DNA of 64,000 bases from NCBI GenBank assembly GCA_963774555.1, contig CAVZFL010000001.1, positions 1,612,001 through 1,676,000 of the forward strand. The letters run 5' to 3'. Source of the DNA: VRUE01 sp963774555. Lineage in GTDB: Bacteria; Actinomycetota; Thermoleophilia; Solirubrobacterales; 70-9. The notes under the pieces are model-generated. The model did no database searches and was not told where the DNA came from. It saw only the letters and a list, made by a program, of their open reading frames with translations. Both the position numbers and the translations under genes were made by a program. Below, one piece after another: positions 33,015 through 39,588 of the stretch (position 1 is its first letter; every line of letters begins with the position of its first letter).

Positions 33015-34402
33015 GCCTCCGGGCCACCCTCCTGCTGGCGCTGGCCTACGTCCTCCTGCTGGCGCTGATCGCCCTCGGCGTGCCGTTGGCCGTCAGCCTG
33101 CGCGATCGCGTCGACGCCGAGGTCAAGGGCCAGGCGCGCAGCCAGGCGGACGTGGTCGCGGCGAGCGCCTCGGAGCTGCTCGACCCGCGCCAGCGCCCCG
33201 CCCTGCGCAACCTCGTGCGGGTCGCCGCCGACAGCGTCCGCGGTCGCGTGATCGTGGTCAACCGCCGCGGCCGCCTGCTGGCCGACTCGGCCGGGGCGCC
33301 GGCCGGGAGCAGCTACGCCGGTCGGCCGGAGGTCGACGCCGCGCTCAAGGGCCACGGCGAGCAGATCACCCGCGACAGCAGGACCCTCGGCGCCCAGATC
33401 CTCGCCACCTCGGCGCCGGTGCTCAGCCACGGCGCCACCGAGGGGGCGGTGCGGGTGACCCAGAGCGTCGCCGCCGTGCACGGCGCGGTGAAGACGGCGA
33501 TCCTCGACCTCGCCGCGCTGGCGGGGATCGTGCTGCTGCTCGGACTCGCCGCCGGGGCGGTCGTCGCCCAGCAGATCGCCCGCCCGATCCGCCGCCTCGA
33601 CCGGGCGGCGCGGAGCGTCGCGACCGGCGACCTCGACACCACGGTCGCGGTCGAGGGCAGCAGCGAGCAGCGCTCCCTGGCCCGCGCCTTCAACGAGATG
33701 ACCGAGCGGGTGAAGCGGCTGCTGCGCGGCCAGCAGGACTTCGTCGCCGACGCCTCGCACCAGCTGCGCACGCCGCTGACCGGTTTGCGCCTGCGCCTCG
33801 AGGGCCTCGCCGAACGCAGCCGGGAGGGCGACCCCAGCGCGGCCGAGCTGGAGGCGGCCCTAGCGGAGATCGACCGGCTCTCGCTGATCGTCGAGGAGCT
33901 CCTCGTCCTCAGTCGGGCGGGCGAGCACGATCTGCCGGGCGAGGAGGTCGACCTCGATGCCGCCGCCCGGCGGGCCGCGGAGCGCTGGCGCCACACGGCC
34001 GAGGAGCGCGCGATCGCGATCGAGGTCGGCGCTGCGGCCGAGCCGGCGCCGGTCTGGTGCGCCGCCCACGACCTCGACCGCTCGATCGACGCCCTGCTGG
34101 AGAACGCGCTGCGCTACTCGCCCGCCGGGTCGACGGTGAGGATCGAGCTGGCGCCGGGCCGGATCGAGGTGCTCGACCGCGGTCCCGGCCTCGAGCCCGG
34201 CGAGGAGGAGGCGGTCTTCGAGCGCTTCCGCCGCGGCAGCGCCGGCCGCAAAGGGTCGGGGGGCACCGGCCTCGGCCTGCCGATCGCCCGCGAGCTGACC
34301 CGCACCTGGGACGGCGACGTCACCCTGGCCCCCCGCGAGGGCGGCGGCACCGTCGCCACGATCTCCCTGCCCGCCCCAAAATCCGCCACCAACCCCGGGT
34401 GA
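33011..34402 (+). CDS. Sensor histidine kinase (start codon uncertain)
   Basis: About 463 aa. Two membrane helices (LLLALAYVLLLALIALGVPL and LAALAGIVLLLGLAAGAVV) flank an outer sensor domain of about 130 residues; HAMP follows (ARPIRRLDRAARSVATGDL). The H box is DASHQLRTPLTGLRLRL, the N box LLENALRYSP, and the G boxes VLDRGPGL and GGTGLGLPIARELT. The frame begins at the regulator stop: the expected GTGAGC start reads GTAAGC (33011-33013), so either a G-to-A change or sequencing error removed the GTG, or translation starts elsewhere. The regulator stop TAA would be TGA with the same correction, giving the usual GTGA overlap. Forms a two-component pair with the upstream regulator. Confidence 0.9.
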   Translation, partial: VSLRATLLLALAYVLLLALIALGVPLAVSLRDRVDAEVKGQARSQADVVAASASELLDPRQRPALRNLVRVAADSVRGRVIVVNRRGRLLADSAGAPAGSSYAGRPEVDAALKGHGEQITRDSRTLGAQILATSAPVLSHGATEGAVRVTQSVAAVHGAVKTAILDLAALAGIVLLLGLAAGAVVAQQIARPIRRLDRAARSVATGDLDTTVAVEGSSEQRSLARAFNEMTERVKRLLRGQQDFVADASHQLRTPLTGLRLRLEGLAERSREGDPSAAELEAALAEIDRLSLIVEELLVLSRAGEHDLPGEEVDLDAAARRAAERWRHTAEERAIAIEVGAAAEPAPVWCAAHDLDRSIDALLENALRYSPAGSTVRIELAPGRIEVLDRGPGLEPGEEEAVFERFRRGSAGRKGSGGTGLGLPIARELTRTWDGDVTLAPREGGGTVATISLPAPKSATNPG

Positions 34403-34442
34403 AACGTCTTATCCCCCCGGCAGGGGGACAACGCGTTGCACC
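34398..34442. repeat. REP-like palindrome, copy 4
   Basis: GGTGAAACGTC, CCCCCC-(GGCA)-GGGGG, ACAAC, GCGTTGCACC. It includes the kinase stop codon. The left outer arm is degenerate, the right arm and inner stem perfect. About 17 kb from copies 2 and 3. Confidence 0.85.
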
Positions 34443-34488
34443 CAGGGGCGAGGCGCCGATTTTGCCGCCCCTTTACCGGCGCCCCCGT

Positions 34489-34836
34489 ATGGTCGCCGCC
34501 ATGCGCTGGTTCGGCCTCGCCCTGCTCGGCATCCTGATCGCAGCCGCGGTCTCGGTCGCGGCGAGCCGCCTCGCCAGCCAGCAGATCGGCCTCGCCTCGG
34601 AACCGATTTCCGCCGGTGACGCGCTCGCCCCCGCCGCCAAGGAGAAGCCGAAGCCGCGCCTCCGCCATCACGACCATGGACAGCAGACGACCCCCTCGCC
34701 CTCTCCACCTGTCACGACGTCGCCACCGACAACCGAACCGATTACGCCTGAACCGTCTGAAGCTCCACCCCTGTCAGGCGAACCGCAGCAGCCCGGCGGC
34801 AACGAGGGTGACCGCGGCGGCGCCGCCGACGACTGA
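34489..34836 (+). CDS. Small signal-anchored Pro/Thr-rich protein
   Basis: 115 aa from ATG 34489 (a second ATG at 34501 is equally possible; neither has a strong ribosome-binding site). One N-terminal membrane helix (FGLALLGILIAAAVSVAAS), a short stretch ending in KEKPKPRLRHHDHG, then a Pro/Thr/Ser-rich extracellular tail (for example SPPVTTSPPTTEPITPEPSE) and an acidic Gly-rich end. PPVTTS resembles the V-T-x-S motif of neighbouring small proteins, but lacks the following A/T-S-G and may be unrelated. Unknown function; composition fits a cell-wall-spanning stalk. It follows the two-component genes across a REP-like element. Confidence 0.55.
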   Translation: MVAAMRWFGLALLGILIAAAVSVAASRLASQQIGLASEPISAGDALAPAAKEKPKPRLRHHDHGQQTTPSPSPPVTTSPPTTEPITPEPSEAPPLSGEPQQPGGNEGDRGGAADD

Positions 34837-34850
34837 TATCTGCTGACGAG

Positions 34851-35330
34851 TTAGTGACCCCATTGGGTCATCAAGTCGTCAGCAGATCCGACTTGGAGGC
34901 GGTGGGCGCGGTTTGGGTGTGCGGTCACGTGGAGAACCGGCAGGTCGGTCGAGCGGCGCAGGCGGTGGGGGAGGCTGAGGCGGAGCCAGCGGGAGGCGCC
35001 GCGGGGGAGGGTTGCGACTACGAGCTCGTCGAATTCGTTCGCCCGCAGGGCGTCGCCGACGGCGGCGAATGGGTCGGGGTCGCCGACGATCGCCGCCTCG
35101 ACCTCGAGGCCCGCCATGCGCATACGGCGGGCGCCCACCTCGGCCCGTGGCCCTGCCTCGGGGCCGCCGGCTTTCATGTCGGCAGCCCAGGCGAGGCCGT
35201 GGGGAACAGCGGGGACGAGAAGGGTGAAGCTGGCGGGGGAGCTGGCGGCTCGCTGGCGCAGCGCCGCGATCAGCTCGGACGAGTCCACGGTGCGATTGGC
35301 CACAACCAGGACTCTCGCTTTCGGGGACAT
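34851..35330 (-). CDS. UspA-like universal stress domain protein
   Basis: 159 aa. N-terminal strand ARVLVVANRTVDSSELIAAL and the C-terminal FDELVVATLPRGASRWLRLS followed by DLPVLHV correspond to the first strand and the last phosphate-binding segment of the universal stress fold. The typical G-x2-G-x9-G-S/T ATP motif is degraded (PRGASRWLRLSLP), so nucleotide binding is doubtful. The middle (residues 40-95) is charged. It converges on the preceding small gene. Such single-domain proteins often accompany transport or stress genes in actinobacteria without known activity. Confidence 0.75.
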   Translation of the reverse strand: MSPKARVLVVANRTVDSSELIAALRQRAASSPASFTLLVPAVPHGLAWAADMKAGGPEAGPRAEVGARRMRMAGLEVEAAIVGDPDPFAAVGDALRANEFDELVVATLPRGASRWLRLSLPHRLRRSTDLPVLHVTAHPNRAHRLQVGSADDLMTQWGH

Positions 35331-35429
35331 GGCTTCTCCTCTCGGGGGTTTCTGGTCGACCCACGGTTGCGCCGCCGCGTAACCGTGGGCTAAGGCCGCG
35401 ATTAGGGTTCTCTCAAGATTTCGCCGCCG

Positions 35430-35681
35430 TCAGTCGTCGACGCTCACCGGGGCGCCGCCGCCGCTGGCGCGAGTGACGATCGGGGGGCGGGTCTGGGCGG
35501 TCGTCGCTATCGGCTGGGCGGTGGTGGCGGTGCCGCTGGCACTGGTCACGATCGCGCCGGATTGGCTGGAGGCGAGCTGGGCCGCCGGGATGCCCTGGTT
35601 GGACTGCATCGCGACGCCACCGAGGGCGCCCAGCCCGACCACGGTGGCACCGGCGATGATCTTCGCTCTTCGGTTGTTCAT
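35430..35681 (-). CDS. Small secreted protein with two IVTxASG motifs
   Basis: 83 aa. The ATG at 35681 follows GAAGGAGCGATCC, a strong ribosome-binding site. Signal/anchor: basic MNNRRAKII then AGATVVGLGALGGVAM. The mature part is about 55 residues: QSGAIVTSASGTATTAQ, a linker with PIATTAQ, and RPPIVTRASGGGAP, ending VSVDD. The motif [IV]-V-T-x-A-S-G occurs twice and matches repeats at 31436 and tails at 25296 and 31165. The next gene on the same strand, 82 bases upstream, encodes a membrane b-type cytochrome. Unknown function. Confidence 0.72.
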   Translation of the reverse strand: MNNRRAKIIAGATVVGLGALGGVAMQSNQGIPAAQLASSQSGAIVTSASGTATTAQPIATTAQTRPPIVTRASGGGAPVSVDD

Positions 35682-35763
35682 GGATCGCTCCTTCGAACTG
35701 GCGGGATGTGCGGTCCATCTTGCGCTCCGGCCGGTTAAGGGGAGGGCAAGGGTTGGTGAAGGT

Positions 35764-36378
35764 TTAGCCGCCGAGTTGGGCTGATAGCCAGGGGTCGGCG
35801 AGTGAGATCGTTGCCAGGGCCAGGGCCAGGCCGGCGAGCAGGGCGGTGCCGATCAGGGCCAGGCGCAGGCCGCTGCCGGCGAGAGCGGCCTCGCGGCCGC
35901 CGTGGCGGCGCCAGTCGGGCAGGGCGAGTCTGGGCAGCTCGAAGAGGTGGCCGAGGACGTGGATTGCCATCAGCCCGAACCAGGCGATGAAGCTCGCCTT
36001 GTGCAGGAACTTGAGCGTGTCGCTGCCCTCGGGTTCGGCCAGAACCAAGGCGATGCCGGTGCCGAACAGCGCCAGGGTGGTGAGGACGACTCCCGGCGCG
36101 AGCACACGCAGTGCCAGGCCGGGTGGGCCCTTGTGCCGGTAGTTGGGAGCGCCTGTGTAGTAGCGGGCGAAGCGGTAGCCGGTGCTGCCCAGCTTGAGCA
36201 GGACCGGCGGGATCAGCAGCATGCCGATGAAGACGTGCGGACCGAGCAGCGGCCCGATGAAGGGGATCGTCACTCCCTCCAGCGCCAGCAGCACGAGCAG
36301 GACGACGGCGGCGCCGCCGGTGAGGCGGGCGTTGCCGGCGACCCCGTCACGGCATTTGGTTGGAACCTCGCTATACAT
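35764..36378 (-). CDS. Membrane b-type cytochrome (cytochrome b561-like)
   Basis: 204 aa with about five membrane helices. Candidate haem histidines lie in GPLLGPHVFIGMLLIPPV, then KFLHKASFIAWFGLMAIHVL followed by GHLFELPRL. The loop GYRFARYYTGAPNYRHKGPP is a typical cytoplasmic segment of DUF4405/cytochrome b561-like proteins. AGGA precedes the ATG. It differs in sequence from the two ferric-reductase-like proteins but has the same general architecture, with a small V-T-x-A-S gene next to it and a divergent DoxX-Rieske gene. A role in quinol-linked transmembrane electron transfer is likely. Confidence 0.78.
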   Translation of the reverse strand: MYSEVPTKCRDGVAGNARLTGGAAVVLLVLLALEGVTIPFIGPLLGPHVFIGMLLIPPVLLKLGSTGYRFARYYTGAPNYRHKGPPGLALRVLAPGVVLTTLALFGTGIALVLAEPEGSDTLKFLHKASFIAWFGLMAIHVLGHLFELPRLALPDWRRHGGREAALAGSGLRLALIGTALLAGLALALATISLADPWLSAQLGG

Positions 36379-36484
36379 CGGCGCGATCCTGGCCGCGGAC
36401 GCTTATTCCCAGCTAATGGGCGGATTAGAGCTCTCTCATCCAGGTCTGAGCGGGCGTTTAGGCGCGGCGGTCAGATTCCGCTCG

Positions 36485-37537
36485 ATGCGAAGGGCACCGG
36501 TTTCCGCGGCGATGGCACTGTTTCCGCTGCGCCTTTTCCTCGGCGCCACCTTCGTCTACGCCGGGATTCAGAAGCTGAGCGATCCCGGCTTCCTGCACGC
36601 AGGCGCTCCCACCTACATCGGCACCCAGCTGGAAGGCTTCGCCAACGGCACCCCGGGGGGATTTCTCCTCACCACCTTCGCCTTGCCCCACCCGGCGCTT
36701 GCGGGCGTAGGCGTTGCCATCACCGAGATCCTGGTCGGCCTCCTGGTGAGCGCCGGCCTCTTCACCCGCGCCGCGGCGGCGGTGGGGCTCGGCCTCAACT
36801 TCATCCTCTTCCTCACCGCCAGCTGGCACACGACGCCGTATTTCCTCGGCCCGGACATCGTCTTCAGCTTTGCCTGGCTGCCCTTTGTGCTGGCCGGTGC
36901 GGAGGGACAGCCCTCGCTCGACGGGTTGATCGCGAGCCGCTCAGCGGCGGTAGAACGCCGCGTCCGCCTGCGAGCCTCCGAGCGCGCCGCCCCGGAACCC
37001 GTTGCCACGCGCCGCGCCCTCCTTGCCGAGCTTGCCGGGGCGGCGGTGGCGATCGCCGGGATCTCGGCCCTGGCCAAGGGCACCTACACCGCTGCGCGAT
37101 CGTTTGCTGCCGGCTCTTCCGCAGGGCAATCGGGAGCTGGCACGCACGGGTCCGCGAGCCGCGGCGCCCAGAGTGGCGGTGGAGGCAGCGGTGCCCCGGC
37201 CGAGGCGGGTGGCGGTCCCTCCCCGCCGTCGGGCGCAGTCAGGCTCGGTCCGGGAAAGCGATTGCCCAGCGGTCAGGCCGCCACCTACAGCGATCCCACC
37301 GACGGCTCGCCCGACATCCTGATCCGCGATTCAGCAGGGAATTTGAAGGCCTTCAGCGCCGTCTGCACCCACGCTGGCTGCACCGTCGGCTATGAAGGCG
37401 GCGTCATCGTCTGCCCCTGCCACGGCGGCGAGTACAGCGCCGAAACCGGCCAGGTGATCGCCGGCCCGCCGCCAAGTCCCCTGGCGCCGAAGCGGGTGGT
37501 CGAATCCGGCGGCCAGATCTACGCCGTGCCGGGCTGA
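36485..37537 (+). CDS. DoxX/DoxD-like membrane domain fused to a Rieske 2Fe-2S domain
   Basis: 350 aa. Residues 1-150 form four membrane helices of the DoxX/DoxD family (LFLGATFVYAGIQKLSDPGF, then helices containing LVGLLVSAGLFTRAAAAVGL and WHTTPYFLGPDIVFSFAWLP). A second anchor-like helix sits near residue 180 (AELAGAAVAIAGISALAKG), then a Gly/Ser-rich linker, and a Rieske domain at residues 250-350 with CTHAGC and CPCHGG as cluster ligands. DoxD-like proteins are quinone-reactive (thiosulfate:quinone oxidoreductase), so the fusion could take electrons from or give them to the quinone pool through an outer 2Fe-2S cluster. Start ATG 36485 chosen because upstream codons lie in the divergent promoter region. 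Confidence 0.85.
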   Translation: MRRAPVSAAMALFPLRLFLGATFVYAGIQKLSDPGFLHAGAPTYIGTQLEGFANGTPGGFLLTTFALPHPALAGVGVAITEILVGLLVSAGLFTRAAAAVGLGLNFILFLTASWHTTPYFLGPDIVFSFAWLPFVLAGAEGQPSLDGLIASRSAAVERRVRLRASERAAPEPVATRRALLAELAGAAVAIAGISALAKGTYTAARSFAAGSSAGQSGAGTHGSASRGAQSGGGGSGAPAEAGGGPSPPSGAVRLGPGKRLPSGQAATYSDPTDGSPDILIRDSAGNLKAFSAVCTHAGCTVGYEGGVIVCPCHGGEYSAETGQVIAGPPPSPLAPKRVVESGGQIYAVPG

Positions 37538-37606
37538 GGTTCGAAATGCGGCAGCTCGCCCGTCAGTCTGGCACCGCCGAGGGGGAAGGCTTCGGCTCGG
37601 CCCCTT
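37538..37606 (-). pseudogene. Remnant of a sensor-kinase 3' end
   Basis: On the minus strand this segment reads AEAFPLGGARLTGELPHFEP, nearly the C-terminus of the intact kinase at 38725-39588 (AEASPLGGARLTVELPHFEP). The nucleotide match to 38731-38795 is about 80% by eye. No kinase sequence precedes it. The TTA-rich gene lies between the remnant and the intact kinase end, both in the same orientation. Confidence 0.7.
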
Positions 37607-37676
37607 AGCCCCCCTCGAGCGCCTGAGTGACACGGCGCTTGCCTGAGAACATCACCGTTTTCCCTCAGATTCTCTT

Positions 37677-37695
37677 GATTATTTGAGTTTCAACT
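37677..37695 (+). promoter_or_regulatory. Upstream motif shared by the two TTA-rich genes, copy B
   Basis: GATTATTTGAGTTTCAACT, matching 24332-24349 with one indel and few substitutions. Here it lies about 190 bases before the start codon, compared with 70 in the other gene. Confidence 0.5.
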
Positions 37696-37798
37696 GGTAG
37701 GACTATCCACGTCAGCGACCCTGGGCGCGAAATCTTGCGGCCACGTGTTGTTGACCGACCGCAATCGAGACACTCTCTTCCACCGGAAGGGAGAGGTG

Positions 37799-37996
37799 AT
37801 GAGACGCCATTCAGGTGGAATGGCTTGCCGTATAACGACCTATAGAACTCTGGTGCGACAGCTTAAAGAAAGAGGATCAAAATGCGCATCTCTTATCTGC
37901 TCAGAGCAATCATTGCCCTTGCGCTCCTGGCAGTACCGGCGTTGGGGGTCTCTTCGGCAGCGGCCGAAGACGAAATCGTATTCTGCAAACAATTAA
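37799..37996 (+). CDS. Possible leader ORF overlapping TTA-rich gene B
   Basis: 65 codons from ATG 37799 behind a strong GGAAGGGAGAGG ribosome-binding site, in a different frame from the main gene and running 115 bases into it. The product (MRRHSGGMACRITTYRTLVR onward) is basic and has no recognised motif. Translation through it would cross the start region of the main gene, so it could act as a translational control element. The alternative is that the strong binding site simply marks a chance frame. Confidence 0.3.
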   Translation: MRRHSGGMACRITTYRTLVRQLKERGSKCASLICSEQSLPLRSWQYRRWGSLRQRPKTKSYSANN

Positions 37997-38592
37997 TTGA
38001 AAAAGGTTCCTTATGTCCAGCGGGGAAATTATGGCCCGCAGGAACTGTGATTTTAGGCTTAGCAAAAGAACCTGTCTTAAAAAACAGCATCGCAACCATC
38101 AAATGCGAAGATTCGGTGCTCAGGGCGACAATTGGAACCACACCGGCCAACCCCTTGCCAGTATCGATCACGGAACTTTCATCTGGCAAATTACCCACGC
38201 CTGAATTAGGCGCCGGATGTACTACATGCACGAGTGGCTTACATGTTAATAATCTACCACTCGGGGGGCAGGTAGAAGTGGAATCGCTTGACGATTTCTT
38301 TTTCCGCTTCGGCGCAACCTTTACGTCCTTAAATTGCTTCGGCCTGGGAATCAATTGCACTTACGGTTCAGCCAGCATTCGGACGTTAATTGAGCATACC
38401 GGCGTGCATCCACTGCACGAAGGCAACAATCTTCCTGCAATTTTAATCAACGCAACGGTAAACCGCGAAGCAGGCAGCAGCGGTTTCTGTCCCGCAACGC
38501 AGACTTGGGAAGCATGTTACGTCTTCACCTTATTTGATTTCGCGGGATCCGGAGAATCAGGATTAGGATGGCCCGCCTTAGACGAAAAATAA
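37882..38592 (+). CDS. Secreted Cys-rich protein with 15 TTA codons (candidate recoded protein B)
   Basis: 236 aa. Signal peptide about residues 1-28 (ISYLLRAIIALALLAVPALG), containing six leucines, none TTA. Eight cysteines align with those of protein A (35, 45, 75, 113, 116, 152, 159, 203); C212 is extra. TTA codons: 38, 44, 50, 58, 60, 66, 104, 109, 120, 150, 169, 188, 217, 228, 233. Other mature leucines use CTC, CTT, CTA, CTG or TTG. Aligned with protein A, ten columns are TTA in both, two (codon 92 and the GLG leucine) are non-TTA in both, and none mixes TTA with another Leu codon. Start ATG follows AGAGGATCAAA. Moderately AT-rich codon use (AAA, GAA, GCA). Function unknown; see findings. 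Confidence 0.85.
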   Translation: MRISYLLRAIIALALLAVPALGVSSAAAEDEIVFCKQLIEKGSLCPAGKLWPAGTVILGLAKEPVLKNSIATIKCEDSVLRATIGTTPANPLPVSITELSSGKLPTPELGAGCTTCTSGLHVNNLPLGGQVEVESLDDFFFRFGATFTSLNCFGLGINCTYGSASIRTLIEHTGVHPLHEGNNLPAILINATVNREAGSSGFCPATQTWEACYVFTLFDFAGSGESGLGWPALDEK

Positions 38593-38601
38593 GAGCTGGA
38601 T

Positions 38602-38631
38602 CGGAGCGTGGCCGGAACTGGCTGCGCTCCG
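38602..38631 (+). terminator. Hairpin after TTA-rich gene B
   Basis: CGGAGCG, 16-base interior, CGCTCCG, beginning ten bases after the stop; the interior has a short GCC/GGC pairing. A likely terminator by position. Confidence 0.5.
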
Positions 38632-38724
38632 CCAACACGCCCCTCGGCCGGGAAACGCCAAGGCACACGAAATTCCCAGCCGATCCGCTGTGAGCGCCTG
38701 CACCTCGGCGGCGCACCTCTCGTG

Positions 38725-39588
38725 TCATGGACTATGAGGTTCGAAATGGGGCAGCTCGACCGTCAGCCGGGCGCCACCGAGCGGGGAGGCCTCGGCCCGG
38801 ATGCGGCCGCCGTGGCGCTCGACGATCGCGCGGGCGATCGCCAGGCCGAGGCCGCTGCCGCCGGAATCGCGGTCGCGGCCGGCGGCGCTGCGGTGGAAGC
38901 GGTCGAAGACCCGCTCGCGCTCGGAGGCCGGGATGCCGGGGCCGTCGTCGTCGACGTGCAGCGTCAGCCGCGAGCCGCGCGTCGCGGCCGAGAGCTCGAC
39001 CCGTCCACCCGGCCCGGCGTGGCGGCGGGCGTTGGCGAGCAGGTTGCGCAGCACCTGGGTCAGCTGGCCGCGATCGGCGCGCAGCGTGCCACTCTGCAGC
39101 GCCCCCAGCAGCGGTTCGGCGCCGGACTCGCCGCTGCCGATGCCGCGCAGGAACGGTTGCAGCTCGATCCGCTCGAGCTGCAGCGGGGTCTCCTCGTCGA
39201 GCCTGGCGAGCGCCAGCATGTCGTCGAGCAGGCGCTCGATTCGCCCAATCTCCTCGACCGCGACCCGCTCGACCCGGCGCACGTCGGCGGCGGCCGGCCG
39301 CTCGTTACGGGCCAGCACCTCGAGCTGACCGCGGATCGCGGTCAGCGGCGTGCGCAGCTCGTGCGAGGCGTCGGAGACGAAGCGGCGCTGGCGGGCAAGG
39401 GTCTCGTCGAGCAGGTGGCCGGCGAGGAGGGCGACGGCGAGGCCGAGGCCGCCGCCGATCACCAGCATCACCTCACCGACCTCGTGCCGCAGCGCCAACA
39501 GCACCGCCGCGGTGGCGACGATCGCCGCCGTGGCGGCCGCCAACCCCAGCCGCCCGCGGCGCCCGAGTCGCGACCAGACCTCTTTCAC
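38725..39588 (-). CDS. Sensor histidine kinase (compact)
   Basis: 287 aa from GTG 39588, overlapping the regulator stop (GTGA). Two closely spaced membrane helices (LGLAAATAAIVATAAVLLAL and EVMLVIGGGLGLAVALLAGH) leave almost no outer domain, so the signal is probably intramembrane or from a partner. H box SDASHELRTPLTAIRGQLEV, N box NLLANARRHAGP, G1 VDDDGPGIP, G2 GGSGLGLAIARAIV. There is no HAMP domain of usual length. The 3' end is duplicated as a remnant at 37538-37606. Confidence 0.93.
   Translation of the reverse strand: MKEVWSRLGRRGRLGLAAATAAIVATAAVLLALRHEVGEVMLVIGGGLGLAVALLAGHLLDETLARQRRFVSDASHELRTPLTAIRGQLEVLARNERPAAADVRRVERVAVEEIGRIERLLDDMLALARLDEETPLQLERIELQPFLRGIGSGESGAEPLLGALQSGTLRADRGQLTQVLRNLLANARRHAGPGGRVELSAATRGSRLTLHVDDDGPGIPASERERVFDRFHRSAAGRDRDSGGSGLGLAIARAIVERHGGRIRAEASPLGGARLTVELPHFEPHSP

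Noticed and set aside
24419..38592. TTA enrichment explained only by AT-rich foreign origin
   Set aside because: The two genes are indeed more AT-rich than their surroundings. But TTA avoids the signal peptides, is column-conserved between paralogues, and never swaps with other Leu codons, although CTT, CTA and TTG are also used in the same genes. Foreign origin may contribute but does not explain the partition.
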